A DNA stretch of 64,000 nt from Ottelia alismoides (taxonomy: Eukaryota > Streptophyta > Magnoliopsida > Alismatales > Hydrocharitaceae): assembly GCA_037367405.1 (NCBI GenBank), contig JAZKJV010009336.1, positions 620,001 to 684,000 of the forward strand. The letters are read 5' to 3'. The notes beneath the pieces were generated by a model. That model was not told the origin of the DNA and made no database searches. It saw only the letters and a program-made list of their open reading frames with translations. The stretch's first letter is position 1. Each line of letters starts with the position of its first letter. Below are positions 24,901-35,700 of this stretch, in pieces. Position numbers and translations under genes: made by a program.

Positions 24901-27900
24901 GAATTCCAAACCTTCAGCATTAGCATAGCTCACACAATCGAATTGTTTGCACCAAAATCACAGGAAACTAGAAACAGCAACACTTGTGAACAGGATGCTG
25001 AGAAGCTTTCTCCCTCATTCCCCTCCACTCAAACTTAATGTTCAAACTTTCACCCCTGACCCAATCCCAAAATCCAATCATTTGCACCAAAATCACAAGA
25101 AAAATAATAAAGAGGCACTTGACGATCGTTTCATCTGGCAGGATGTCTAATGAACCTTCCATTTGCCCCTTTACACCTGAAAGTGCAAACTATTAACCCT
25201 CACTCGACTCCATGAAATTGAATAATTTGCACTCAAACGACAATAAAGTAGAAAACAGATAGGCAGAATAACTGGAAAATGCATCTCCTTCCCATCCTTT
25301 CCAACAAAAAACTCTCTCCTTCCCTTCCATATGACCTTTAAAGTTCCTAAAAGTCTAATCTTCTGCACCAAAAATACAATAGATAGAATGACTTATAAAT
25401 CCTCACATTTCCCATCAACTTCAAACAAAAAATTCGTATTTTCAAGTTTGACGCCTAAATCCAATTCCAAAACAGAATCTTTTGCACCCATTTTATTGCA
25501 CAATTTTGACCCTAACAACCTCCTAAAATTGAATCTTTTGCACCCAGATCACAAAAAAAGAGCAACATCTTCCTTTGCAGGTAACATCCATTTATATCAG
25601 GATAGGGACACTTTATCCTGGGATAAGCCATCCCAGGATAAATGATCGCATTGTGATTATATTATCATGTATATCTGTCTCAAAACAACAGAACAAGAAC
25701 AAAGGATGAACTCCATTGCCTCAAATTTCTATGAAATTCCAACAAATTTCTCCGAAATTTTCATTTCTCTAGGTCACCAAAATCAAAACACTACATTATT
25801 TCATTTTCCAGTATTTCAACAAAATATCGACGAAATGTCAATGAAATTTCATCGAATTTGCATGTTGTTTCAGTAAAACAACAAAAATGAGGGAATCTAC
25901 CCTTCGTTTTCATCAAAATGTGCATATATTAATGACTTTTCACTTGATTATTAGCCAACACGTTGAGTTGTTAGAGTGCTTTACATTGGTTGAAGAAGTT
26001 TCTTTAGTTAGTCTCTAATTTTAGACCTAAATCCAAACCAAATTAGTTAGACACAAGATTTGAGTTAAATTCGAGTTTTAACTGAAGATCTCCATATTTT
26101 TATTGTTTTTTCTTTATTTTGATATATATATTTAGATTAATAGTTATTATATTCTTATTGAAGAGGTGATTATCATGGCTTTTGCTTTAATTTAGCATAC
26201 GATTCTAGCCAGCACATTGCCCTTAACATGTGCGATGAATCTGATGATTATGGCACTAATACTGTTCCAAAACTTATATATACAATTTTATTTTATAAAT
26301 AAGTGTGCATTTTTATTTTCTTTATGGATTTCAAAATATAAAAATCTTAATTTTTAAAAAAGTCAAGTTTAGAGTCATTTCCAAGATTTCCAATGATTTC
26401 AAACAAATTCCACCGAAATCCTCCGAAATTTCTCTTTCCGGACTTTTCAAGTCCTTTTGAACACCCTTCGCTATATCTCGCCTTATCCCCTATCCATCTA
26501 AAACTAGAAGTCTCCCCTTCCCTCATTCCAACCAAAAGTTCACATTTTAACCTTAACACAATTCCACAAAACAAAAACTTTGCATTCGAATCACAAGAAG
26601 CTCCAAAATAGGGCTTAGGAAATGATTCCACCATCGTAAAGTCAACAAATTCTCTCCCTCTTGCTAATATCCAATCAAAATTTTAAACGATTAAACCAAA
26701 CTGCAACTCCCAAGATAAAGTATTTCAACACATCGGAGATTCCACAGTCTTGGAAGTCTCACATTCTGCTCTATCCCAATCAAATTTCAAATTATAGACT
26801 AGAATTCACCTCCCAAGATTTAATATATTGCACCAAATCAGGAGAAAATTAAAAAAACAACACTTGATCATTAGGGATGTCAGCGGGTCGGGTTTAGGGC
26901 GGGTATTACTATTCCCAAACCCATGCCCATTTACAATATCATTACCCATACCCGCCCATTTATTAAACGGGTAATTTCTAGCGGGTACCCATATACCCGT
27001 TGGATACCCGTGTACCCAATGGGTACCCATATCTTCGACATGGTAAATCTTAAGTTATTTATAAATGTATACAAGATTTTCACAGATAGACGAATAGAGT
27101 GAGATCGTGTAATATGGCGATTCATAAAAATGTGCAATATATATTGAATATTAAAGGTTTACATATGTTAAGTGTTTAACTCTTTTGTGTTGATAATTTT
27201 TATTTACTAAAGATACAAAAAAGTTAGTTGAATATGAATAAATGGATAGAGAGGAGAAAATTGAGTCAGAAATTTATACATGTAGATTGATATGTATTAG
27301 ATATGAAATGGATTTGGAGCTAGTTTGATTAAAATACAACACACATCTATCTTTATATTTTTTTTTATTCGAGTTTGGGGCGGGTTCGGGTTCGGGTACC
27401 CACAAGGCAATCCCAAACCCATACCCATACCCGCATGGGTAGTCGATTCAAAATCCAAACCCGTCCAAAAATAAATTGGACGGGTTTCGGATCCTTAAAT
27501 GGGGCGGGTTTGGGTTGGGTACCTAATGGGTAGACCCAGATTGACATCCCTATTGATCATCTATCCACGGTCAAAATTTTTTAACAAACTCTCCCATTCT
27601 GATCCATTCCAATAAAAAAATCAGATTATTAAATCATAATCCACCTCCCAAAATTCAAATATTTCGCATCCAGCTCATGAGGAATTAAAAAAAACAACAC
27701 TTGGCAATCAATTCCCGTCAGAAAGAATTAAACCCTAATCCACCTACCGAATCAAATATTTAACATCCAAATCACGAGAAAATAAAAAACAGAAACCATT
27801 TGCAATCTCGAGTCCACAGTCAGAAAAGGTCTTACCAAAATCTCCCTTTCCGCCCCCATTTCAACCAAAATTTCGAACTACAAAACACGTATCCACCTCA

Positions 27901-28566
27901 ATCAAATATTTCGCATCCAAATCAAGAGAAAATGAAAACCAGCAACACTGGGCAGACCTCCCTAAGTCCAGTCTTTTGCTCATAAAAATCAAAAAAATGA
28001 AAATTTGCGCCTATGGGAAGGAAAACTAGAAAATTCACAAATTTCAACCGTAACCCACCTCCCAAAATCCAATCTTCGACATCTAGATCACATAAGCAAT
28101 GCTAAAACTAGACATTTCCTACCCATCCACCCGTTCAAACACAAGTTCCGAACTGCCAACCCTAACCTAACTTCCAAAATCGAATCTTTTGCACCCAAAT
28201 CAAGGTAGTAATACTAAACCGTAATGTTTCTCCCCTTACACCTGCTCAAACATAATTTCCAAACCTCCAACCCTAACCCACATCCCAAATTTGAATCGCT
28301 CGCAACCCCCAAATCGTTAACAAAAGAAAGAGCAACTCCTCACCGTACGACCGTCGATGACGTGCGTCTCCCTAAGGACGGCGTCAACGACGGAAGGGTC
28401 AGAGAATGCGACGAAGCCGAAGCCCCGGGGCCTCATCGTGGCCTTGTCGCGCATCACGAGAGCCTCCGCCACGTAGCCGAAGCGGGAGAAGTGGTCGCGG
28501 AGCTTCTCCTCGTCCGTCTCCCACGAGATCCCGCCAACGAAGAGTTTCCCCCTCGTCGGAGCCCAT
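14917..28566 (-). CDS. Two-RRM glycine-rich RNA-binding protein (hnRNP/musashi-like)
   Basis: Nuclear RNA-binding protein of the plant heterogeneous nuclear ribonucleoprotein 1 type (Arabidopsis At2g33410/At4g14300 relatives), expected to act in pre-mRNA processing or mRNA fate. Coding exons on the minus strand are 28344-28566 and 14917-15915, joined in phase 0 (GT at 28343, AG at 15916), giving 74 + 332 codons, the usual length for this family. RRM1 is in exon 1, with RNP2 KLFVGG and RNP1 [11 protein letters not shown]2 follows, with KIFVGG at about 112 and RGFGFISF at about 153. The rest is Gly/Tyr/Ala-rich low-complexity sequence, a likely condensate-forming tail. The oddities are a 12.4-kb repeat-filled intron and an extra G in a G5 run (28548-28552) that separates the ATG from RRM1 by one base. 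This could be an assembly error or a real lesion. Exon assignment is strong; functionality is uncertain. Confidence 0.85.
15916..17554. other. Intron 1 of the RRM gene, 3' part, no element recognised
   Basis: Intronic sequence between exon 2 and the first LINE. It shows no coding similarity and no clear repeat boundary. Confidence 0.6.
17555..19660 (+). mobile_element. RTE-type LINE copy 1 with 15-bp target duplication
   Basis: A 5'-truncated non-LTR retrotransposon lies between two copies of TTGCATCACATTCCC (17555-17569 and 19646-19660). It ends in a (GTT)n tail at 19630-19645, typical of RTE elements, which lack poly(A). It contains part of the linker region and reverse transcriptase but no endonuclease. 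The identical target repeats suggest a fairly recent insertion, though the coding frame already has shifts. Confidence 0.9.
17627..19615 (+). pseudogene. RTE reverse transcriptase, frameshifted
   Basis: Frames at 17627-17851, 17881-18159, 18168-19004, 19205-19405 and 19415-19615 together cover the reverse transcriptase and C-terminal region. Diagnostic motifs are KAYDSVP (motif A region), [11 protein letters not shown] (motif B) and LFADDIVL with the catalytic ADD (motif C). The C-terminal part has [11 protein letters not shown]. Frameshifts lie near 17850, 18160 and 18950, and stops near 19069 and 19403. Confidence 0.85.
19661..20365. other. Intron 1 sequence between LINE 1 and the copia fragment
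   Basis: Unique-looking, moderately AT-rich intron sequence. No frame matches a known family. Confidence 0.5.
20366..21517 (+). mobile_element. Ty1/copia 3' fragment: RT end, RNase H, 3' LTR
   Basis: Frame 20418-21014 starts [11 protein letters not shown], the YVDD catalytic motif of copia reverse transcriptase, and runs through the conserved TPMDPSMKL and [13 protein letters not shown] segments. A frameshifted RNase H remnant follows ([17 protein letters not shown] near 21130-21185). A purine-rich tract AGAGGGAG leads into a 3' LTR at 21378-21517, starting TGTTGAGAATTTTG and ending CCCAACA. All of gag, protease, integrase and most of the reverse transcriptase are missing. Confidence 0.8.
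21518..23913 (+). mobile_element. RTE-type LINE copy 2, longer and more decayed
   Basis: Same family as the LINE at 17570-19645 but extending further 5'. Residues resembling the RTE endonuclease ([23 protein letters not shown], with frameshifts) lie at 21520-21770. The linker and reverse transcriptase follow, with KAYDFV and LFVDDIVL at 23130; ADD has become VDD. It ends in GTT repeats at 23897-23910. It abuts the copia LTR exactly at 21517/21518, and no target duplication is visible. Confidence 0.8.
22100..23883 (+). pseudogene. RTE reverse transcriptase copy 2, heavily mutated
   Basis: The pieces at 22119-22334, 22563-22799, 22860-23099, 23118-23306 and 23683-23883 align in order with LINE copy 1. 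Many stops and frameshifts, and the changed catalytic motif (FVDDIV instead of FADDIV), show it is dead. Confidence 0.75.
24418..24640. repeat. GGCCCAA-type low-complexity element, hAT-like, decayed
   Basis: Words GGCCCAA/TTGGGCC and CGGCCC in both orientations fill about 220 bp. The left end TAGGATGACCA resembles the TAGGGATG hAT terminus; the right end is not recognisable and no 8-bp duplication was found. Confidence 0.4.
26864..27560. mobile_element. hAT non-autonomous element (GGGTACCC type) with perfect target duplication
   Basis: Element 26872-27552 (681 bp) has termini TAGGGATGTCA at both ends, read inward, flanked by identical 8-bp repeats TTGATCAT (26864-26871, 27553-27560). Both subterminal regions consist of CGGGTACCC, GGGTTCGGG and CCCAAACCC variants; the centre is AT-rich and non-coding. 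It is inserted in the intron-1 tandem repeat. Confidence 0.93.
28344..28566 (-). CDS. RRM gene exon 1 (RRM1), frame broken near the start
   Basis: GC-rich exon. ATG at 28566-28564 gives MGSDEG, the N-terminus expected of the family, but 223 bases separate it from the phase-0 donor CGTACG|GTGAGG, one base too many. The surplus lies in the five-base C run on the plus strand (28548-28552). Without that base the frame runs from the ATG straight into KLFVGG. No ATG exists upstream in the RRM1 frame as written. Confidence 0.85.
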
Positions 28567-28736
28567 CGGATTCGATCGATCGGGCAGAGGCGAAGGATCT
28601 CTCTCTCTCTCTCGCTCGCTCTAGGGTTTAGGGCGATGTGATTGAGAGAGAGAGGATTCGAGGGTTTTATTTTAGTGGGAAATGGAGGGTGGGGATGGCT
28701 TTTTTAATATCTAAAAAATAAAATAAAAAGATTTTT
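28567..28736 (-). promoter_or_regulatory. 5' UTR/promoter of the RRM gene with telo-box and CT tract
   Basis: Directly upstream of the ATG are a CT/GA microsatellite (28597-28620) and AAACCCTA, a telo-box (minus strand of 28622-28629, followed by a second CCCTAAA overlap). Telo-boxes near a pyrimidine tract are common in plant promoters of translation and RNA-handling genes. The transcription start is not determined. Confidence 0.5.
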
Positions 28737-28737
28737 C

Positions 28738-29334
28738 TAAAGGGGTTGTTCGGTTAGGGGGTGGTTTACCCTCCCTAACCCGTAGGAGAATAAGCAGGAA
28801 TAAGGATGGGGAATAAGGGGAATAAGGGTCTATTCTCCGTTCGGCTGGAGGATAAGAATAAGGAGAATAAGGTGAAATAAAGGTAGGTAAGGTGGGATAA
28901 AGATAGGAATAAGAGTGAAATAAGATGAAATAATGGGGAATAGTCGTACCACGGGGAAGCGTGTTGGAGGCTTATTCCCCTTATTCCATTCCTCCTTATA
29001 CCCCAAACGAACAGGGCCTAAGTGGAGTCCACTTTTTATCTCTTTAAAAAAATAAATAAATCAATTCCTCATCAATTCCATCAAAAAATAATATATTATA
29101 CCATCATATCATATAAAAATTATAAACTACTCCACTTCTACTCACTTTTTCAAACTCCAATACAATCACATCACAATAACTACTCATTTTTTCAAACTTC
29201 AATACAATCATATCACAATAAACTCACTTCTAACCCACCCCCAGTTTAACCCTCTATCCAAACACCAAAACCAAAAAATGGGTTACATGCTACCAGTTTA
29301 ACCCACCTAAACCCACTATCCAAACACACCCTAA
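28738..29334 (-). mobile_element. MITE copy 4 (GGGTGTGTTTGG family), with internal insertion
   Basis: The right part (about 29030-29334) is a close inverted match to copies at 10.8 and 11.2 kb, ending CCAAACACACCC. The left part carries extra sequence rich in GGAATAAGG/GAATAAG words (28781-29010), which looks like a second small element nested in it. No coding capacity. Confidence 0.6.
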
Positions 29335-29510
29335 GGAAACATTGTCCGCCCTCTTCCTTCAATCAAGTTTCTAGCAAGAAGGAATAATGAAAAAACAAGG
29401 AATGGTTGAGGTTTATCCTTCAATTTTTCTAAGGAAACATTATTGGTCCTCTTCCTTCAATAATGTATTGAGCTCGAGCTTAAATGGAACCTATTAACAA
29501 CCACCAAAAG
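29335..29510. other. Spacer repeated near 30.6 kb
   Basis: Non-coding. Its end (ACCACCAAAAGG at 29500-29511) has a diverged counterpart near 30640, where no transposon is present. That helps to define the empty target of the hAT element at 29519. Confidence 0.5.
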
Positions 29511-30295
29511 GTCATAAGTAGGGCTGGCTATTGAGTCACGGCTCGATGAGCCAAGGTCGGGCTCGGCTCGATAAGGGCTCGTGAGCTTGGCTCATTAAGC
29601 TATTGAGTCGAGCCCGAGCCAGATTTTTGGGCTCGATAGCTTATCGAGCCGAGCCCGAGCTGAGCCCTGCTCAGCTCGATAACTCAATAACGGGCTCGAT
29701 AAGGAATATATATATATATATATTCTATTTGTGAAACTACAATGATTTTTTTATTTGTATTAGTTTTGCAACATTGTTAACGGTGGATTATGTGTTTATG
29801 TTGTTTATGTAACAACAATATTGGGTGGACTATGTTATACACTTGGATTTTCTACCTTTTATCTATATTAATCTAGGTTATAGTTAGATATTTAGTATTT
29901 TTTCCTTTTTTATTAACAAGCAGAATGTTACAATATATATTATAATTTAACTTTTATATACAACTCGGATGGTGGCCTACTGGTAAGTTAGACAATCTTT
30001 AAAAAGGAGGTCTCAGGTTTGAGCCAAGGCAAAACACTTTTTCACCAACACATATTTCCTTAACGAGCCTGAATAGGCTTGAGCCCAGACCAGGCTCGAT
30101 AAGAGGTCCGAGCTCGATAAAAGGCTCGGCTCAAGACTTATCGAGCCTGAGCTGGCTCGATAAGGGCTCGAGCCCGAGCCAACTCGGTTGGCCTCGATCG
30201 AGCCTGAGCCCGAGCCCGAGCCCAGTTGGGCTTATCAAGCCCGAGCCCAGCCCTAGCTTGGCTCATTAGGCTCGATAGCCAGCCCTAGTCATAAG
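29511..30295. mobile_element. hAT non-autonomous element (GGCTCGA type) with perfect target duplication
   Basis: Element 29519-30287 (769 bp) has termini TAGGGCTGGCTAT at both ends, read inward, and identical flanking 8-bp repeats GTCATAAG (29511-29518, 30288-30295). About 190 bp at the left end and 230 bp at the right are made of GGCTCGATAAG/CTTATCGAGCC words. The AT-rich centre contains a SINE-like segment. Confidence 0.93.
29964..30050 (+). repeat. tRNA-related SINE head-like segment inside the hAT element
   Basis: TGGCCTACTGG (29973-29983) matches a polymerase III A box at all but one position. GGTTTGAGCC (30016-30025) matches a B box with one change. The spacing of 32 bp is right for a tRNA-derived promoter. 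The sequence between does not fold as a tRNA, so it is not a tRNA gene. Its 5' and 3' limits are uncertain. Confidence 0.45.
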
Positions 30296-32706
30296 TTGTC
30301 AAGTGGCGTACTTAATAACGCACTCTCACACTTTGTGAATTTTTAATGTGGGACTATTTTTGGGGTTGTTACAATCGTTCCACTTATATTTACATCGTCC
30401 TCGTTACGATATTGCCCATCATTTATTCACATTGACAGCATTGTATGCACTCTTCATGTAGTCATTTTCCTCCTATCTCTTTGTAAGGGTGGTTCCAACA
30501 CTCGAGCAACATTTCCACGATCAGAGGGAACATGTTTTGCTACCATTTGTAACATCATGGACTTAGGTCCCCAAACTGTTATCAAGGAAAACTGACCCGA
30601 CAACTTGTTTGGATCAAGTCCAAATGGACTCGTTGAAAACCACCCAAAAGGATTAAACTCAAATTGTCAAATAGTATCCCCACACACTTATAACACACTC
30701 TCACACTTAATGAGTTTCCTATGTGGAACTATTTTTGGGGTTGTTACATGTTCAGTCAGTTGCAGAGACAACGAAGGAATAATTGTCATAACAAAGTAAC
30801 ATATCGAATAATGATGTGATATCCCTTATTTGGGAATGACTTACTCTATGATAAAGTCTTTTTACTTTGAAATAAGTCCCCTACAAACCGAGGAAGCTTC
30901 TTTTAGATTGAACAGTTAGTTTCTACTCTTCCCCTTTGACCCTTTAGTCTCATCTCCCTCAGTCTTCCATCTCCCACTCCTCGCTCTTCACCCACCTCCG
31001 ATATCCGATGCACAACTCATTGTGCTCTCTTTACCTAACCTTGTGCCACTTTACCGTATCAATTCATTCAATGAAAAAAGTTGGGAATGACAGATCGACG
31101 AGGCATAGATTTGCACTAGTTGGGGATGACAGGAAAAGATCGACATCGCAACTCCTTAAGGAGGGGAGGCATTCCTAACTTCTTTTCCCCTCAAACGTGC
31201 CTAGAGGAGATTTTAGTAGTCGAGACTTGGCATGGTTTAGGAAGTAGATGCCAAGACTAAAGAGGATATCAATCTACCATGCGAGGGGACTTCGACGCGC
31301 ATTCTTTATATAAACTTGACAAATAAAACCATATTTACTTAAGTTTCTATGTCAACATGTTTCTTTGACATTCGGAATCATAACAAGCATTATTTGATAG
31401 TGCAAATATAGTGGTTAAAATAATTGTGGATCATGGAATGTGATTCTCTTCTTTAACAAAACCATTATTCTAATGGAAATGGGATTCCATCAAGCTTGTT
31501 GTCAAATGTTGCAAGGTATAATGTTGTAAAAGAGAAACAAAACATGTCATAGAAGAATATCTCATGGTCGAAAATAATGGTTCTTTTGTTGGTGATGATG
31601 CAATGCCTTCAAGTATAGCAAATCTTTTTGACAGATCATGAAAGGTGAATGATCCATGCCCTCGTGATATTTTTCTTTTATGTGAAGGGTTTTCATGTTA
31701 ACTGCCGTCTTATTCATGGAGAAATAATGATCTTTGTAAAGACAGATGCTTCCAAAATTGAAGAATGTTGAATTGCATGTATTTGGAGAGATAGGAGATA
31801 AATCTTGTTATAAGAAATTTCACACACAACACACTTTATCCATTGATTCTTTGTTGTTGTCATCAAATAGTATGTGGTATAAGAGTTCCATTGGTATACA
31901 GGCAATCCCCCCTAACTCTTTGACATTAGAATTGCCGTATAAGAGATGTCGTTGGGGTCGCTATTCTTTGTAGTCTCACTCACATATGTTATGAAAGAGA
32001 GAAAAGAGCTGATGTGAGCAACTGAGCAGGTATATTGTAGAACCACTATATATAATTCTTGTGTTTTGCAATTTTGTGTGTTTTCTGTTTTTTCTGCTAG
32101 TATCTTATTGAGTGGATCCGTTCTCAACATATACATGTTTGAATGAATGCATGTAGAATATATGAAGACGCATTATATAAGTTCCAAGAAGACCTTCATT
32201 CATCAGAACAGATAATATTTGAAAGGGGATAATCAATATAAACGAACTTGGCATGCACAACAACGATGATATTTGACAGACGAGAAAGGCATGTGGATCG
32301 CCCTACCTTTTGAATCTAGTCCTCTTCATGATACTAGCAGGCGATCGCCAAGTTGAAGAGATTGTATGTAACATGATGCAAAGCTCTGGTTTGCCTGTGT
32401 ATTTTGTGAACCTTCATAAAAATGTGACAATGATATGAACTGTGGCTATAAACTCGAAACATAGGATAGCGTATTGTGCACGATTAGTATCCAACAACCA
32501 CTGAATAAAATCAAACTCGATAGTATGGCCTTCATTGAAGTCAAACATCCAATCGAACACAAGGCCACGTAATACGAAACTTCCGAAGAAGCAGTCGAAT
32601 TCGATTACCAACTTCTACACGAAAATAAATTAGCTTAAGCACATATTATCATCCCATTTTCCACAAAGGAAAAAAAATATGTAGGGAATATGAAAATATA
32701 CTCTTC
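30296..32706. other. Intergenic spacer; no gene recognised
   Basis: It lies between the RRM gene promoter side and the RhoGDI stop. It contains two diverged copies of a 52-bp segment ending in TTTTTGGGGTTGTTACA (about 30321-30372 and 30697-30748). Open frames at 31746-31973(+) and 32414-32611(-) resemble nothing known. The right end, near 32400-32706, probably includes the RhoGDI 3' UTR. Confidence 0.45.
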
Positions 32707-32772
32707 CTAATGCTTCTTGATCTCAAAGGTGTAGTTGATCTTCAGATGGCACCTCTTGTCATCATCTACAAA
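32707..32772 (-). CDS. RhoGDI exon 5
   Basis: 66 bases, acceptor CTGCAG; 21 codons plus TAG. Encodes the final beta strands FVDDDKRCHLKINYTFEIKKH. Confidence 0.93.
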   Translation of the reverse strand, partial: FVDDDKRCHLKINYTFEIKKH

Positions 32773-35700
32773 CTGCAGTCAGTGAAGGACAATTAAGCAG
32801 GTGTTTGTTAACCAAAACCGGGGAAGCATAGAGCACCACAGTACCTTAAGCTCAGCGGTGTATGTCCCTCGAGCAAGAAAACCTGAAGGAGTTGTTTCTT
32901 CATCCAGTATCTGTGTGTAGGGGTCCCTTTGAGGTGCGAATGTACCCAGCATGCCTCTGTTCTGGTCAACTGCCATCTTAAAAGTTATCAGAATATTTGT
33001 GATGATCGATGTCGATGATTAGCTATATGATTGAATAATAGAAAACAAATTGCTCCAATATTTACATGCACTCTACCATGATGGTATTAAGGGTTATCAA
33101 AGAAGTGAGGAATGCGGACATATATAATAATGACAAAATCAGTCAGGAACGTAGACTTGAGGATGGAATTAACCTGCTGTTAAGCTTGATAATCTCTGGT
33201 TAACTAATGGATGTTATCCACCAATGCAGTATCTAATGAACCAACTAAAATTTAGCATAAACAGGATGATGGAGTGCTGAGTTGTTTGCAGGTTCAAACC
33301 ATTCTATACATCCACACAACTAAAATGTTTCATAATTATTCTTGCAGTTGAGCTTTGGAAGGAATCTAGCTTAATCTCGACATTACTTTTTTTTTTGAGA
33401 GGATAGTCCTCGACATTGTTGAGTCTAATACTCCCTTAGTATTTAGATAACTATTCCAACTTGTACTTCATTGCAAACTTAAGGTAAGTACTGATGACCG
33501 AGCATATGCATTTCCTTGGCAAGATTTACTATACCCGTACAAAATGAAGGAAAATTTATAAATATCGTTGTGGGTAAAACAAATTCGTTATTTTAAGGTC
33601 GTATAACCTTTTCTTAACCTATAGATATACCGCCTCTTCAAAAGACTGTGGTTTTTAAGACCAAAGTCACTTCAATTAACTCAAAATGAATGCCGCTTCT
33701 TAAAGAAACAGCTTATTTGTGGTATGGTGCAAAAAGAAAGTTGTTCTACATCTATAGAAAATTTGTTATACACAAACATATCTGAAAATTGTTGTCGTCT
33801 TAAACGCCAAAAAGCTACACCATGAGTTGGAATTAGAACCAATAATGAGCCAGAAAAAGTCAGACGTCCAGCCATTGTGAACTTGTTCAAATCCAACAAT
33901 AATAGATGTTTACCTTAGATATATTGTATCCCAAGTATAATCCTACCAGGATTAGGATTTGGGACTCATATTCGAGTCTCTAAAAATAAGAATGAAAGAT
34001 GAAATAGGGAGAGAACGACGGAGAACAGATAATACTTTCTTCTTTGATCAAGAGTCCTGACCAACCACCATGATATTGTATACTAAGAGTGTGCTTCTCG
34101 TAATTCTTGCAGAACACTAACAAAACATTGATTCGGTATTTCAAAGCGCTCCCGCTGCCATTTCCATAAAATATTAAATGATAAAAAGGGGTCTTCCAAA
34201 GGAGACACCGCATGCAACATCTTGCTTACCTTGAATTCCTCCTTTCCAAACTTTGTTAGAATAAGCCAGGCCACATACAATGTTGTTCTGGACACTGAAG
34301 TTCAACTTGAAAGAGTACGGTGTCCCTTCCCTCAATGCAAATTGTACATCTCCTTGATTCTCGGCTGATAGAGACATCGTATGCTCCCCGCAGCCTTCAG
34401 AGATGACACTTATTGAGTGAAATATAATTCTTGGCTCAATTTCTCCTGCAGTAGAAGTATCTCTTGAGAGAGAGAAATTCATGCATAAATGTAGGTGAAC
34501 AGAAAAGCCTCGATTTTCATTCTAACCGTTTAGATTCTCATCAATGTGGCCGAGAAGCTTCTCCTTCCACCTCCTTAAACTCTCATCATCCTGCAAACAG
34601 TGGAGAGAGTTAAGAAAAGAAAACAATCCCAATGAAATCTTTGTCATTCACTCTTAACTGTCAAATATCCAACTCCTCTAAATGGATGTTGAACAACTTT
34701 GTACATCATGTAACTGATGCAAGTTCAAGTATTAGAACATATAACTCTGAATACATATATCTTTTTGCCCCGTATTTTTCATGTATGGTTGCGCCTCTCT
34801 ACTGAAGATGACTATTTTAAAATTGAATTGCATTCGCAAACTTGAGAGAGAGAGAGAGAGATGTATAGAGAGATCCTGAAGGATTGTTCTTGTTATGTGC
34901 TTCTAAACTATAAAAGCAAACACATATTAGAATTTTCTTAACAGCATTGCCTTCGAAGAACCGAAGAATCCCCTCACCCAACTCTTCTCAAATTGAAAGA
35001 AAAAGGAAGTAGTCCTTCAAGGTAATCCAAAGTTCAGATGAGAATCATCGGCCGACAAGCATAAGAGAAACAACCAAGGCTCGAATTGCAAATAGGAGAT
35101 AGGCCCTTCCTGTATAACAAACACTTCATTACCAGTGTCAAAAGCATATGAACTTCAAAAACTGCAAAATCAAACAGAACTAAAAAGACACACATAGCCA
35201 ATTGGGAAGCAAATATGCTTCTTGCAATCCTACAAACTACCAAGAAATCACCTATATTTTGATAACTGCCTGTTCGATGTCTCATGGGACAGGAAATTAA
35301 CTTTATCATTAGATCCTTCAGTTAAAATCTCAAAAGTTAATCAGAACCAGAATCACCCCAAAAGAGCAAATATTAGGAACCAACCCAAATCTCATTAACA
35401 ATATTTATAATCACATAAAACACTGCAAATTTTAGGAACAGCCCAAATCCCACCTGTGAAAGTTACAATTGCACAAACACTAATTTAGAGTAAAAGCACT
35501 ATCTTTTGGCATATTACAGCAAGAGGCATACTTCATTCAGACAATTTTCAAAAATGCAAAAAACAGCTCCCCTTACCCATTTGAAGGATACGAATTCCAA
35601 ATCAATCCGAACCCACGAGACCCACGAAAAAGAGCAAATATTTAGAACAACCCAATTCCAATCTCTGAAAGAGACAACCAGCAAACTCCAATTTCTAAGT

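Larger units (their letters stand above)
23930..28325. repeat. Degenerate tandem repeat, about 100-160 bp unit, in intron 1
   Basis: At least 15 diverged copies of a unit occur next to exon 1. Its plus-strand order is: AACCCTAACCCACCTCCCAAAAT, then CAAATCTTTTGCACCCAAAT, then a CAAGAAAATAAAAAACAGCAA block, then CACTTGGCAATC. Recognisable units lie near 23970, 24670, 24810, 24950, 25080, 25220, 25370, 25480, 25540, 26700, 26830, 27660, 27760, 27910, 28080, 28190 and 28290. The array is broken by the hAT element at 26872-27552 and by unrelated sequence at about 25650-26380. The last unit ends at the splice donor of exon 1. No coding role is evident. Confidence 0.7.

Noticed and set aside
28224..28631. 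135-codon plus-strand frame, Arg/Glu/Ser-rich
   Set aside because: Antisense shadow of RRM exon 1; the minus strand carries both RNP motifs.
29973..30025. tRNA gene
   Set aside because: A and B boxes are present but no cloverleaf or acceptor stem could be drawn; called SINE-like instead.
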